Below, piece after piece: positions 1-10,096 of a stretch of DNA of 64,000 nt; positions within the stretch are counted from its first letter, which is position 1, and each line of letters starts with the position of its first letter. The notes under the pieces are model-generated. The model was not told where the DNA came from and did no database searches. It saw only the letters and a program-made list of their open reading frames with translations. Position numbers and translations under genes: made by a program. This DNA comes from Bondarzewia mesenterica (taxonomy: Eukaryota; Basidiomycota; Agaricomycetes; Russulales; Bondarzewiaceae): contig SGPL01000023.1 of the NCBI GenBank assembly GCA_004802705.1, positions 1-64,000 on the forward strand, written 5' to 3'.

Positions 1-970
1 TGGAGGGAGAGGCGGGGGGTTGCTGTGTGTTTGGCGGAGTTGGTGAGTTTTGTGGGGGACGGTGCGGTGGAGAGCGTGTGTTCGTTGGTGAGGAAGGCGT
101 TGGAGGATGAGGTGGCGGTGGTCAGGGAAGCGGGTGTTTTTGTGGTATGTTGCTCTTTTTTTTTTCACTCGTTTCTCGATGCTCGGTGGTGAGGTTGCTG
201 ATGATGGGATGGTTTTATTTTTTTGGCTAGGTCCCGCCCGTGTTTCAGGCGCTCGCGCGGTATTCGGAGGCGCGGGATCAGCTCAACGCGGACATTTGTG
301 CGCTCGCGTGGTCGCCTTTTTTTCGTCGACGCATGACGTACGTTTCGGTTTCCACCGTTTTTTTTTTCAGGTTTCTGTTGACTGATCTGGGTGCGTGCGA
401 CAGATTTGTGGCGTGCTATCAACGGCTCGTGACGTCGTCGGGATCGGACGTGCAGGCGATCTTGTCGGACGACCGGTATTGGGAGTGCTTCACGGCGCTC
501 GCGGGAGACGCCATCGTCGACGTGCGCATCGGCGTGGCGAGGCTCGTGGGCATCCTCTGTGGTGAGCGCTGTCTCGCACGCGAGAGATCTTTCGGTCTCT
601 CTGGTTTTTTGTACCATTGGTGTTTTTTTGTTTGCTAATGCGCCGGACAGGTCGGTTTTCGCGGGGGTCGGCGTCGATGCCGCCGCGTTTGGAGGCGCTT
701 GTGGGACGCTTAAGGGGGGACGCGTCGCGCGAGGTGAGGTCGTACGTGCCGGCGCCGTCGAGCGAGGTCGTGGTGTCGCCGCCGGCGCCGGTGAGGGTGC
801 TTGTGGGGAATGAGGGCGAGGAGTGGGACGCGAATAGTTTTGCGACGTTTTCGCGGCCGCCGCCGCCGGGTCTGGCTGTGGAGGAGGAGGAGGGGGGTGC
901 GGAAGGGCTGGGGGTGGAGATGAGGATGGAGGTGGACGCGGAGGTGGAGGTGGCGATGGAGGTGTCGTGA
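1..970 (+). CDS. HEAT/ARM-repeat protein, probable PP4 regulatory subunit 1-like, 3' part
   Basis: This is the C-terminal part of a gene that begins left of the window. Visible exons are 1-144, 231-337, 404-561 (or 371-561) and 651-970, with the stop at 968-970. They join in one frame and give amphipathic helix pairs typical of HEAT repeats. The stretch RRRMTFVACYQRLV is the kind of block found in phosphatase scaffold/regulatory subunits (PR65, PPP4R1), which position PP2A-like catalytic subunits. The intron after 337 has two in-frame acceptors 33 bases apart; the distal one gives the better repeat. After the repeats comes a Pro- and Glu-rich acidic tail with no recognisable domain. The exons are much richer in G and C than most later genes. 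HEAT fold is likely; the PP4 assignment is an inference from family resemblance. Confidence 0.55.
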
Positions 971-1221
971 ATGTGGGTGCTTCGTGAATGACAGTGGGGG
1001 GGGGCTCGTGATCTTGGATGGATGGATGTCCCCGCCCCGCGGTGCTGTTGAGCGCGGTTTCTTGCTGTGCTTCCCTCCCTCTTGCGCCGTCGGTCGAGAA
1101 CGGTGCGGTGTTGAGATCGCGATCGCGGGCGGGGGGGTTCGCGCCTCGTCGCGCGGGTTCTTTATCGGCATCGGTGGGATCGTGATGTGGATGGGCCGTG
1201 GGGCGGCGGTGAGTGATTTTG

Positions 1222-1240
1222 GGATGGATGGATGGATGGA
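1222..1240. repeat. GGAT microsatellite
   Basis: Nearly five direct copies of the tetranucleotide GGAT. A shorter TGGATGGATG run lies about 200 bases upstream near 1016. Confidence 0.85.
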
Positions 1241-1505
1241 CGACGTCGAGCTGTGTGTGGGGTTAGATTGTATTTGTCGGATGGGAGGGAGGTTCTTTGA
1301 TGATGATCGGGATGTGCGGAGCGGGGGTGTTGGATGTTCATATTATTGTTATTTTGTCGTTTTTTTTTGTCCCGACTATCTAGTACATACTGTCCGCTAC
1401 TGTCCGTCCCGTCGTCGTATACTCACTTACTCGCATCTACATAGTTGTTTATTGACATTCTTGTTTTTTTTTTTGTCTGTTGTCTGTTGAATAATTTTTG
1501 GCTTG

Positions 1506-1556
1506 TCTGAGGCTGAGTGTGAGTGTGAGTCTGAGGGTGAGGGTGAGTGGGGTGTG
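1506..1556. repeat. Imperfect TGAG-type simple repeat
   Basis: About 50 bases of short imperfect units (CTGAG, TGTGAG, GGGTGAG) in a noncoding stretch. No gene overlaps it. Confidence 0.7.
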
Positions 1557-2448
1557 AGGATCTGCGAGGTGATATCTTTTTTTTTTGTTTTTTTGCGAGT
1601 GATGCGTGTGGAGCCTGGATGGTCCTCGTCTTCGGTTGCATTTTTCCTTTGCCTGAGTGGTGTGCGGATCTACGAGGGGATGTTTTTCTTCTCTCCTTTG
1701 TGCTTGAGCGCGTGATACATGTGGACCGCAGACGGGGTTCTTGGGGCGATGCACTGGTCATACAGTAGGCTGCGTACGGTCAAAACGCGGGCTTAGGGTG
1801 GTCAGCGCTCCAACCACGGGTGCACCGTGCTCGGCCACCAAAAAGTTGACGTATCATGCCATCATAATACAGTTGTTGGACGCATGTCGGTGGGATGGCA
1901 TATCACGAAGTCGAAGCTGAGCATGGTTAGGAATGCTCTGGACGGGGAATGCGGTGTGCACGTTTCGATATCAATCTGAAATACTGTATGGCAGCTTTCC
2001 GATGCGTTTCTGTTCGGTCGATCTGACCGAGGTATGGTATTGGAAGATGGGATGGTTCATTTGTCGACTCTATGATGTACTAGCGGGAACATGTACTTGG
2101 AAAGAACGGCGAGTGTTGTTGTTGGTGTCGTTGTTTTTACGACGCCGGGCTGGCGGTCCGGGCAGGACGTGGGCAAAGTGAAGGCCAGAAAAGGGAAGGA
2201 TCAGCCACGTGCAGGGAGCGGGGATATCAACAGTGGGACTGGGATGAGATCAAGGGAGTCGTGCAGCTCAAGACGGGAAGGCTCCCTTCCTTCCCTTCGT
2301 CCCCCTCGTTTTCCGTTCCTTTTTGTTCTTAAAGCCCACTCCCTACCGTCGAGCGGTGCCCTCCCCCCTCCCCCCCACTGTCGTTTTGATCTGACTCGTC
2401 GTCGTCCGTCGTCCGGCCGGACTCTTTCTCGTGCTACAGCTGCTTACC

Positions 2449-3988
2449 ATGCGCAAGGCCATGCTGTTGTATTATCGCTATTTCCTCTTTGGTGCGTGCT
2501 GAGAGTCCGATCGGGCGTGAGCTTGAGCTTGGGAGGGTGCGAGGGGGCTGACGTTTGCTTCTCGGTAGCGCTCCTCGTCGTTGGTGACGCCGTGATCTGT
2601 AGTGCCGGCGTGTGGAACCTCAGCCTTGCTCAGGCAGCGGGGTCGAGGGGTGAGTAAAAGTTACTGAGTTTAGGTGAACCGGCGTTTATGCATGGACCCC
2701 CCCGATATTTTTTTTTGCTCTGATGCAGCGCGGTTGGATCCGTATATGATTTATTTGGGCGCTTTCAGCCTGGTCGTCGTCCTTCCCATGTGAGTGTTCA
2801 CACCCCTCGTTTGTACTCTGCGACGGAGGTCTGGATGGAGTTTTTTTTTTATGTAGTGTGTTCCTCGATGTATTTTGGAAACGTGCTATCACGGGCCGTG
2901 TATGGTTTGAGTGCGTATGGGTCGGTTTATTGTCGGTGTTGCACCTCGGTATGTTCGAGCTGAATCATTCATAGCTGTTGGCTCAGTGAGTTGTTGTTAC
3001 AGCGGGTGCCGCAGCGGTGACCGCTACTTTTCCCAGGGTTATGTGCAGCTCTCAAGGTACTCCTAGTCCTTGTGTGCGTTTGGGATGATGTCTTATCATC
3101 TTTGCAGTCAAGCGAGCCACCATTGACTCCTGTACGTCGACCAAGCTTCTTGAAGCTTTCGCCTGGACATGTACCATATGCCGTAAGTGTCTGCTGCACG
3201 GCACGCTCAATCCCGCAGGCTCACGGTCAAGTGTGCTCCTCGCAGTGTCCGTCCACCTTTTCGTTCTGGTATTCTCTGCCGTCGTCCATCATAGTCTAGA
3301 CGACACTGTCTGGCATGCTACTGTCCGCACGTACCCTTGGTACCGACACGCATTTTGCCAGCAAATCCATACGCCTCCGCACTCTCCCGTCAAACACCAT
3401 CACTCATCCCTTGTTGCCCCGCAACCCCGACGTCCCGTAAATCTTCCCACCGAATCCGAACTGGGCGCCCGTTACCAAATCGAGTACTTAGGCTCACCCG
3501 TATCCTTAGCCGCCGATCACCCCGCGCCACCCGCCCCAGCGGCGCCGAACCACCCATCCATAATTCAACCGACACGGCGGGTGTCGTCGTCCATGCCATC
3601 TCTCTATCCTCTGCAGATAAAATCTGCTTGGACGGCAGACTCGGGCGTGTGTATCCCTGAACCTTCCACTTCGCTCACAGAGTCCAGGCCCGCCCCGTGG
3701 CATTCATCGTCCTTGCCGAAAAACGAAGACTCTCCGCTGGGGGACTGGCCGCGCAAGGACATCATGAAGGAGCCTCCAAAAGCGCGGCGCGCGCCTCGCA
3801 AGCCACCGCCTTCGTCCGCACTCCCGGAGGCCCTTCCCGACACGAGTGCGCAGGAGCGGCCAACACCTCCGCAGCCTTCTGCGTATCGCTCTCGACCAGG
3901 GGGTCCGCGGCAGCGATCACGGTCGAGTGCTGATATGCACAGACCGCCGCCTCTAGATCTGTCAGGCCTGAGCAGCATGCGGACTTAG
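2449..3988 (+). CDS. MARVEL-like four-helix membrane protein, tandem copy 1
   Basis: Exons 2449-2491, 2569-2649, 2729-2789, 2857-2948, 3003-3056, 3108-3182 and 3219-3988 join into about 391 residues. The N-terminal half has four hydrophobic segments in the MARVEL-like arrangement, with short polar loops and a DSCTSTKLLEAFAWTC block before the last helix. The C-terminal half is Pro/Ser/Arg-rich, probably a disordered cytoplasmic tail. MARVEL-like proteins sit in plasma membrane or vesicle membranes; no specific role can be read here. The putative intron 3183-3218 is only 36 bases, a multiple of three without stops, so it may be retained (403 residues). The next gene downstream is a paralogue with the same exon pattern. 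Confidence 0.7.
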
Positions 3989-5018
3989 ACCGCGCTTGCA
4001 CATCCTAAAGTTCTGCCTCATTCTCAGAAGCTGGAGATTCTTGTGATGGAGCTCCGCACTGGATCGTGCGTGCTTTGCTCGCTGCTACTTACCTGTCAAG
4101 GGAGGTAGCCCGGGGTGCGCCGGCCGCCTCCCGTCACTCGTTTACATTCGCTGTCTTTGACTCGACCTTTGTTTTCGTTTCTATTGTTATTGTTGAGCGT
4201 CGTGTGTTCGAATATGTGTAACCGTACAACTCGCTTTCGGAGATACATAGCCATCTCGTCTTCGTCTCACGCCTATGTTAGCCCTTTCACATCTGCGAGT
4301 AGCGCAGGTTAGGTCTGTGCTGGGCCCTTCTTGGACTCTCAAAATTGCATTGGTGTTTTCCAGATGGTCCATATGTCTCTCATGGAATTTGTAGGTTGAC
4401 GTTGACGCAGCTGAATTGTTTCCGGTTTTCCTTATATGGAAGTTGACCTGGTTTGATCAGCGCCCCACACATACAACTCTCACCGGGATAATAGCGTCCT
4501 TGACCTCAGGCTTCAACGTCAACGATGATCTGTGTTCGAACATCCAAAAGATGTACACAAAGCTTGACTCTGCTCCATTGATCTGGTCGAAATCCAAGGG
4601 ATACTGTGGCTGTACCCGAAATACAACGCCGCTGCCAGTGCGTGGCGGCGCCTAGCTGGTCTTTTGTTCTTTACCTGGCCATTGTCCTTTGGAGCATTCG
4701 ATGTCCTCGGCTTCCTGAGCTTTGCTTGTTCCTCATAATGGCCACATCACAGGGACTTGACCCTCGTGCGCTTTTTGTCCACCACCATGTTTGACTAGAC
4801 ACTCGGCATACCCATCTTTTTTTACTCTCGTTTCTCCCGCTCGCCGTCTCATTCTAGAGCTCACGGCCTTCACGTACACTCAGACGACGTTCTAGGGTAT
4901 TCTCTGTTTTGAAAGCCTAATTTCGATCTCGAGCCACCGTAATTTTTTAACTCGACTGCAACTACTTGCTTGCCTCACAATCGTTGGACCCGGGTTCTGT
5001 TGCGCGTCTGGACACGCG
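3989..5018. other. Intergenic region between the MARVEL-like paralogues
   Basis: No gene could be supported. A frame ending at about 4735 reads as a short hydrophobic peptide, but it has no start or convincing splice acceptor in frame. The stretch probably holds the 3' end of copy 1 and the promoter of copy 2. Confidence 0.4.
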
Positions 5019-6519
5019 ATGCGAAGTCCGTTTATCATTATTCGAATTGTGTTTTTAGGTGTGTTGTCTCTTTCCTTTCCTGCCTCTCTTTAAAACACTG
5101 ACAATCGGTCTTGGTCCGTGGCATAGCCCTACTTGTGTATCTCAACCTGTCCGCGTTGGTGTTCGCCGCGTGGAATATTGGGTCGACGAACTCTGCTAGG
5201 ATACCAGGTGCGCGGCCCGTGTTGTGGAGTGTGTGTTCGTCGTTGAATTGATGATCGCATTGAAGTCCAGGGCGCTTCCATATTCCTAATTTTCAATGCT
5301 TGCGCCGTTTTCCTTCTCGTCATCGTGTGAGTGATGCTCGCTCGTTCTTGTCTTCAATGCGTGATGCTCAAACGCTTCGAATGACCAGGGCTCTCGCGCC
5401 TCTCGTGACACCGAGGGCGAACACTGCGTCCGTTCGCTTCGAGTGTGGATGGACGTGTGTGATGAGCATTTTGGCATTGGCAGCAAGCATTGATGCCACA
5501 GTCAGTGGGCCTCCTGTGCTGTGCCAGCCTGCAGGTAAGCCTAAGTTGGGGCTGATGGTAATATTATGCGCCCGTCTGATGTCTGATGTTCCTTCTCAGC
5601 GCCATTCAGCGTATGCGCTTCAGCGACCGTCTTGGTCCCTGTCAGTTGGCTGGCGAGCACCTTGAGTACGTACGTCTCTTTCGGCCCACATTATTGCATG
5701 CTGATTCCATACCGATGGAATAAATTAGTGCTTGCGTATTTCGTCATGATCTTTGGCACAAGCGTGGCTCACCTGGAGTCGCATCCAAATATCTGGATAT
5801 GTTCTTTCTACTCGATACCCTGGTTTGTCGACTGTGAAGACAAGCGCCCATCCGTTCCTCAGCTCCCCCCTTTGATCCCTCATGAACCCATACGTCAGTC
5901 CGTCATCCAACGAGCGCCGACCATGAACTTCTCTCTGCCCAAGGACGTTGAGCAAGGCCCACAGCCGGGGTCCCCGGCTCAGGCATCTGTGGCTCAGGCG
6001 TCCGTGAGTACCTCCTCACTACCGGCGACCATTAAATCCTCTATCTCGTCAATATTTTCTCGCGCTCGCACCGGCCGCAACACACCACAACCTTTACCTC
6101 CTCCGAGAGCCATTCATTCACGAGACGAGGAGTTTAAGCCTTGGTGGATACGCCAGAGACCTCTCCGGCCAGGAAAGGACCAGCCCTTCGCTATCAGACC
6201 CGCATTCCCTTCTACCTCTCGGCCAAGACCCTCCCAGCCCATATGGAAAGGCAAGGGACGCGATCCTGCAAATAGTCCAGGATTCCCAAGGATGACGAAG
6301 GAAGTGAAGCCGTATCAGGGCTCGTGGATATTTCCCGAGAAGGAGACGAAGCTTGATCTCCCGCCGTATCCACAGTTTCCTGAGGGACCTTTTGACCCCG
6401 ATAAGCCAATTGATATCGGGAGGCTTTCAGCGTGGGTGAGGGCGGATGAGGCGCGTGGGATCAAGCTTTCAACAATGCCGAGGCCGCATACTGGAGAGTT
6501 TCGGGCCTATCGAAAGTAG
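5019..6519 (+). CDS. MARVEL-like four-helix membrane protein, tandem copy 2
   Basis: Exons 5019-5058, 5127-5207, 5266-5326, 5389-5534, 5600-5665 and 5729-6519 give about 394 residues. Four hydrophobic segments cover roughly residues 1-190, followed by a Pro/Ser/Lys-rich tail that ends in a block with several Trp and Pro residues. The helix order, the Trp in the first loop region (AAWNIG here, AGVWNL in copy 1), the RFECGW/WFECVW motif and the IPWF/YPWY motif after helix 4 match copy 1. Exons 2 and 3 are 81 and 61 bases in both genes. Exon 4 (146 bases) equals copy 1 exons 4 plus 5 (92 + 54). The last intron (5666-5728, 63 bases) is in frame without stops. Function unknown beyond membrane localisation. 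Confidence 0.7.
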
Positions 6520-6778
6520 GGGTAGAGATAATATGTTTTAGCCTATAATGCTTTGGCCTGTCCTGCGTTACCTTCGTTTCTTCTCCACGGTGGGCACTCG
6601 TATCATATTGTAAATAAAATAGATTCATCGTTATGTACACAGTATATCAAAAACAATCCTTTCGTCGAAGCAACAGACGAATATGTAGTTCATACGTCCC
6701 TCTGAACGAATAAACATAATCCTACGGCAAAGATATCAAAAAATGATTGGGGGAATGAGTAGGTTAACGTAACAATCG

Positions 6779-7573
6779 TTAGTTATCATCTGAACTTCCA
6801 GACTCCACGACAGTGATGCGCACACGCAGCTTTTGGTTTTCTTCCTTGGCTTGAGCCAGAGCTGACTGTGCCAATTCCAACTTTTGCTTTGTCTCATCAA
6901 GCTCTTTAAGAGTGTCATCCTCAATCTCGCCAGCACCAACTGCCACACCTAGAATCAGAGAGCATATACATGAGCGTCATGTTTTGCAACTTGAATAACA
7001 AAGGCGACGTACCTCCGACTAGTTTCACCAGCCTCCACAGACGCAGCACAATCAAAAGCGATGCGAGCTCACGCTCCTTGCCTCTCAATACGACCTCGAG
7101 CACGAACGTCGTGACAATGATCGAAACATCGAATAGATGCAGCGATGCGTGCGTCACGGAGCCCAGTGGGTTGTAATATTGGAGTCCGAAAGCCCACAGT
7201 GCAAGCGGTATTTCGACAAGGAAGAGCGTAGTGATAGATATGGAGATGTCAGACAGGACTTCGAGCCATGCGGGAGATTCAGGTCCAGAGGGTGGGGTGC
7301 AGCCGGAGGACAAAAGTGTATAAGAGAGGTCAGCAAGGACGCAGGCGGCGTCAATGACGATCTGATACGTTGGGTCAGATATACGATGAATTGAATATTT
7401 AGGGGAGCGGTGGTGGAGAACGCATGACTTACCAGGGTGATAACGATTTTGTGGGTTGTTGAAGACTCGAGAACTTCTCCTAGTCTAGAGCGCAATGATG
7501 GTCGGTTTTTGTCGGTGACCGCTTCCGTGTCACGGTCAACGACGGACTGGAGGAGGGGCTCCTGCTCTGGCAT
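6779..7573 (-). CDS. Voltage-gated proton channel, Hv1 family
   Basis: Exons 7573-7433, 7361-7013 and 6948-6779 give 219 residues. The protein is a lone voltage-sensor domain: S1 about 44-64 with the selectivity-type Asp at 51 (IDAACVLADL), S2 with Phe94 and Glu97, S3 with Asp125, and S4 with VLRLWRLVKLVGG at 152-164. The C-terminus (about 170-210) is a Glu/Lys/Gln-rich coiled coil, as used by Hv1 for dimerisation. Hv1 channels pass protons outward across the plasma membrane upon depolarisation. Compared with human Hv1, the third gating arginine is Lys160 and the S2 lysine is replaced by Ala101. The gene is convergent with MARVEL-like copy 2 (259-base gap). Family assignment is strong; activity is inferred. 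Confidence 0.85.
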
Positions 7574-8197
7574 TCAGACTCTGGAGGACTCTGGTCGCTC
7601 TCAAGGGAGAATCGCTAGAGTCATGTGAGTTTGACGTGGGCGCCTTACGCGTTATTTGGCTGTGTGTAGTCGCGACGACGCGTCCTTTCAGTTCGGCTCT
7701 GAGCTAACTTACAGTATTTTGGAACAAATTCCCAATCGTCCACCTTTGCCCTCGATCAATTTCTCGCAAGGTGATATATACGAGAAAATAGCCTAAGGAA
7801 ATATCATGAGTAAGTCGTCGTTGCGACGTATATAGTCTGGCCACAGAAACACGGCGAGAGGTGGGTCAATCCAGACTAATAAGCTCTAATAGGAGGTTTG
7901 CTGCGGGAATGCGGAAGTGAGTTAAGGATTCATCATATTTACAGTCATATCTTAAGCGTAACTTGTTCAGGAACCCACGGCCTGTTCAGTCATACGCATC
8001 CGTTCGGTAACGGTAATGGTGGGTCGCGAGTACGTCACCAAAAACAACTTGTAAATGTCGGCTTAATTTCACCTCAACAGCTCATCATGGGATCCGCGAT
8101 TTTGCTCACGTACATAAGAAGGAAAGGGCGTACAACGCCCTCAGGTGTTTCCCCCCTCCTCCCCCCATTTCCCACCATCCCTTAAAGTATCGACATA
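7574..8197. promoter_or_regulatory. Divergent promoter region between Hv1 and an SDR gene
   Basis: The 624 bases separate two divergently transcribed genes. An ACATAAGAAGG stretch and a pyrimidine-rich leader lie just before the SDR start at 8198. No defined binding site was recognised. Confidence 0.35.
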
Positions 8198-9520
8198 ATG
8201 ACCAAGTTATCTGTAAAGCAATTTATTTACGATCAATATCAAACTGTCCCCCCGGTGGTCAAGGTCGATCTTACGGGAAAGACAGTATTGGTTATAGGCG
8301 CTAATACTGGCCTCGGTCTCGAGGCAGCGAAACACTTCGCCTCGATGAATCCTGAGAAGCTCGTTATAGCCTGCAGAAGTCGAGAGAAGGGGAACGATGC
8401 TATCAGAAGTGGGTGATTTTGACGCTGCTTCAGGTATGCCTGCTCATCTCTCAACACCCGTCAGCGATCGAGACCAGTACTGGATACAAGGGGACAGAGC
8501 TGCGCGTCGTCGATCTCAGCAATTTTTCTTCCGTCAATGAATTTGCTGAAAGATATACCGAGGACTTGGGGCGCCTGGATATATACGTGTATAATGCTGG
8601 CGTAGCTTATGCCGCATATGAGGCTACCTCGGACGGTTGGGAGACAATGTAGGTTGATGATGAACCTTGTCTTTTCAGATCGTACTCACCGAGACCCCCT
8701 CCCAGTTTACAAGTGAATCACTTGTCATGCATGCTTCTTTCGCTACTCCTCCTTCCTTGCATGCTCAGTTCGGCTTCGTCGTCGTCCCCGTATCCAAGAA
8801 TGGTTATCGTTTCAAGTGATGTCCATTACTGGGCCAATTTAACAAAGGACGAGCTTGCCAGTCCGAATATTTTGGAGAAACTGAATGACAGTAATTATTG
8901 CAACTCTTCGTATGTCTGCTATGATAGTACCTTTATGAATACCTTCTAACTTCATATTGCTTGGCTCAAGGGTAATGCGCCACCGATATGGAATTTCAAA
9001 GAGTATGACTCCTTTACAATTTCCCTTCGTCGATTGCGCTGACTTAATTTTGATTTCAAGTGTTCAACGTCTTCTTCGTCCGCGAACTTGTCGCTCGGCT
9101 TCCTGACAATTCTCCACTCATTGTCACTACACCGAACCCGGGATACTGTATTTCGCAACTGCGCCGTCACTTTTCACCGGTGATGGCTCTCTTTGACAAG
9201 ATGATGGAAATGGTTCTGGCTCGAACAACTGAAGAGGGTGCCCGACAGCTTGTGTGGGCCGCGATCGGGGGACAAGGAAGAGAAGACGAGTTGCGCGGGG
9301 CATATGTGTCTTCTGCAGATGTTCAGGAGCCGAGTGACTATGTGTTGAGCGAGGAAGGCATGGCCGCTCAAAAGCGAATTTTTGTGAGACCATTCTCGAT
9401 ATTATGCACGATTGAATCGCCATTGTTTACTTTCTACCTCAACAGGACGAATCCGTTGAAATTTTGTCAAAAATTTCTCTCAAATTCGGGGCCATCGTCC
9501 AGGAACACCTATCTACATGA
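8198..9520 (+). CDS. Short-chain dehydrogenase, retinol-dehydrogenase-like
   Basis: Exons 8198-8408, 8465-8648, 8706-8909, 8971-9002, 9061-9383 and 9446-9520 give 342 residues. The Rossmann cofactor motif GANTGLG is at 34-40, the NAG motif (YNAGVA) near 120, a catalytic-loop serine pair (VIVSSDVHYW) near 165, and the active-site RYGISK with Tyr206 and Lys210. This is a complete classical SDR set, so the enzyme should be an active NAD(P)H-dependent carbonyl/alcohol oxidoreductase. Overall layout resembles the WW-oxidoreductase/retinol dehydrogenase group common in basidiomycetes. There is no signal peptide or membrane anchor. The substrate cannot be told from sequence. Confidence 0.85.
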
Positions 9521-10096
9521 TCGCTGAAGCTGTACATTCTATCCGTTTATTGTGACTTTTTGATCATCTTTGCCATCCGCTTTCAATCTCCGGCATGGAA
9601 TTTCAACCCGTTGAAAATTTGCACGCTTGAAACTGATCATTGATGGTTCCACTCTGTATGCTTATCGAAACGAGAGTTACAATGGTACAGACACAACGAA
9701 CCACTATGTATGTCGCGTAATTGGTGCAGTTATAGTTAGAGCTTGAAGGCGGGGTATGAAAAGCAAAGTACTTCGTTTGCATGCAAGCAAATAGACACTT
9801 CTTCCTCGAGAAACAAGAAGTGAGTCAAAGCAGCCAAGAGTCAACGACAAGACAGAAGCTGAACTAGAGGCATCTGGGAAGAGGCGAGCATTTGGTTTGC
9901 CGGAGACGTAGAAGACCATAAGAAGCGTAGCTGACCAGCGACAACTGAAAGGGAAAGTAGTGGTGGGGATCAGGACTGTGCACCAGACGCGCGGACGGCA
10001 AAGAGAAGGCTCCTCAGTAGAGATCCAGGAACGTTAGCGATATAACAAGCCGCAGCATATGACTATGCTGGGAGAGAGTCATGATCTAGCCATGTG
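9521..10096. other. Intergenic region, convergent 3' ends
   Basis: Lies between two convergent genes. Short open frames exist, but none has domain signals or splice structure. No repeats seen. Confidence 0.4.

Larger units (their letters stand above)
971..2448. other. Intergenic region, GT-rich with low-complexity stretches
   Basis: Holds the 3' flank of the HEAT gene and the promoter of the first MARVEL-like gene. The plus strand has many T8-T10 runs and simple G/T repeats around 1330-1700. Open frames here are low-complexity and do not look coding. A CT-rich stretch at about 2275-2440 just before the next start is a typical fungal promoter/leader. Confidence 0.5.

Noticed and set aside
710..1171. 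Histidine/proline-rich minus-strand open frame
   Set aside because: Antisense shadow of the Pro/Glu/Val-rich tail of the HEAT gene; composition explained by repeats.
984..1490. Open frame of 168 codons on the plus strand after the HEAT gene
   Set aside because: Low-complexity Gly/Val/Phe content from G/T-rich DNA and homopolymers; no splice structure and no domain.
4570..4735. Hydrophobic peptide frame in the gap between the MARVEL-like genes
   Set aside because: A stop lies just upstream in frame, and no convincing acceptor or start joins it to a coding exon.
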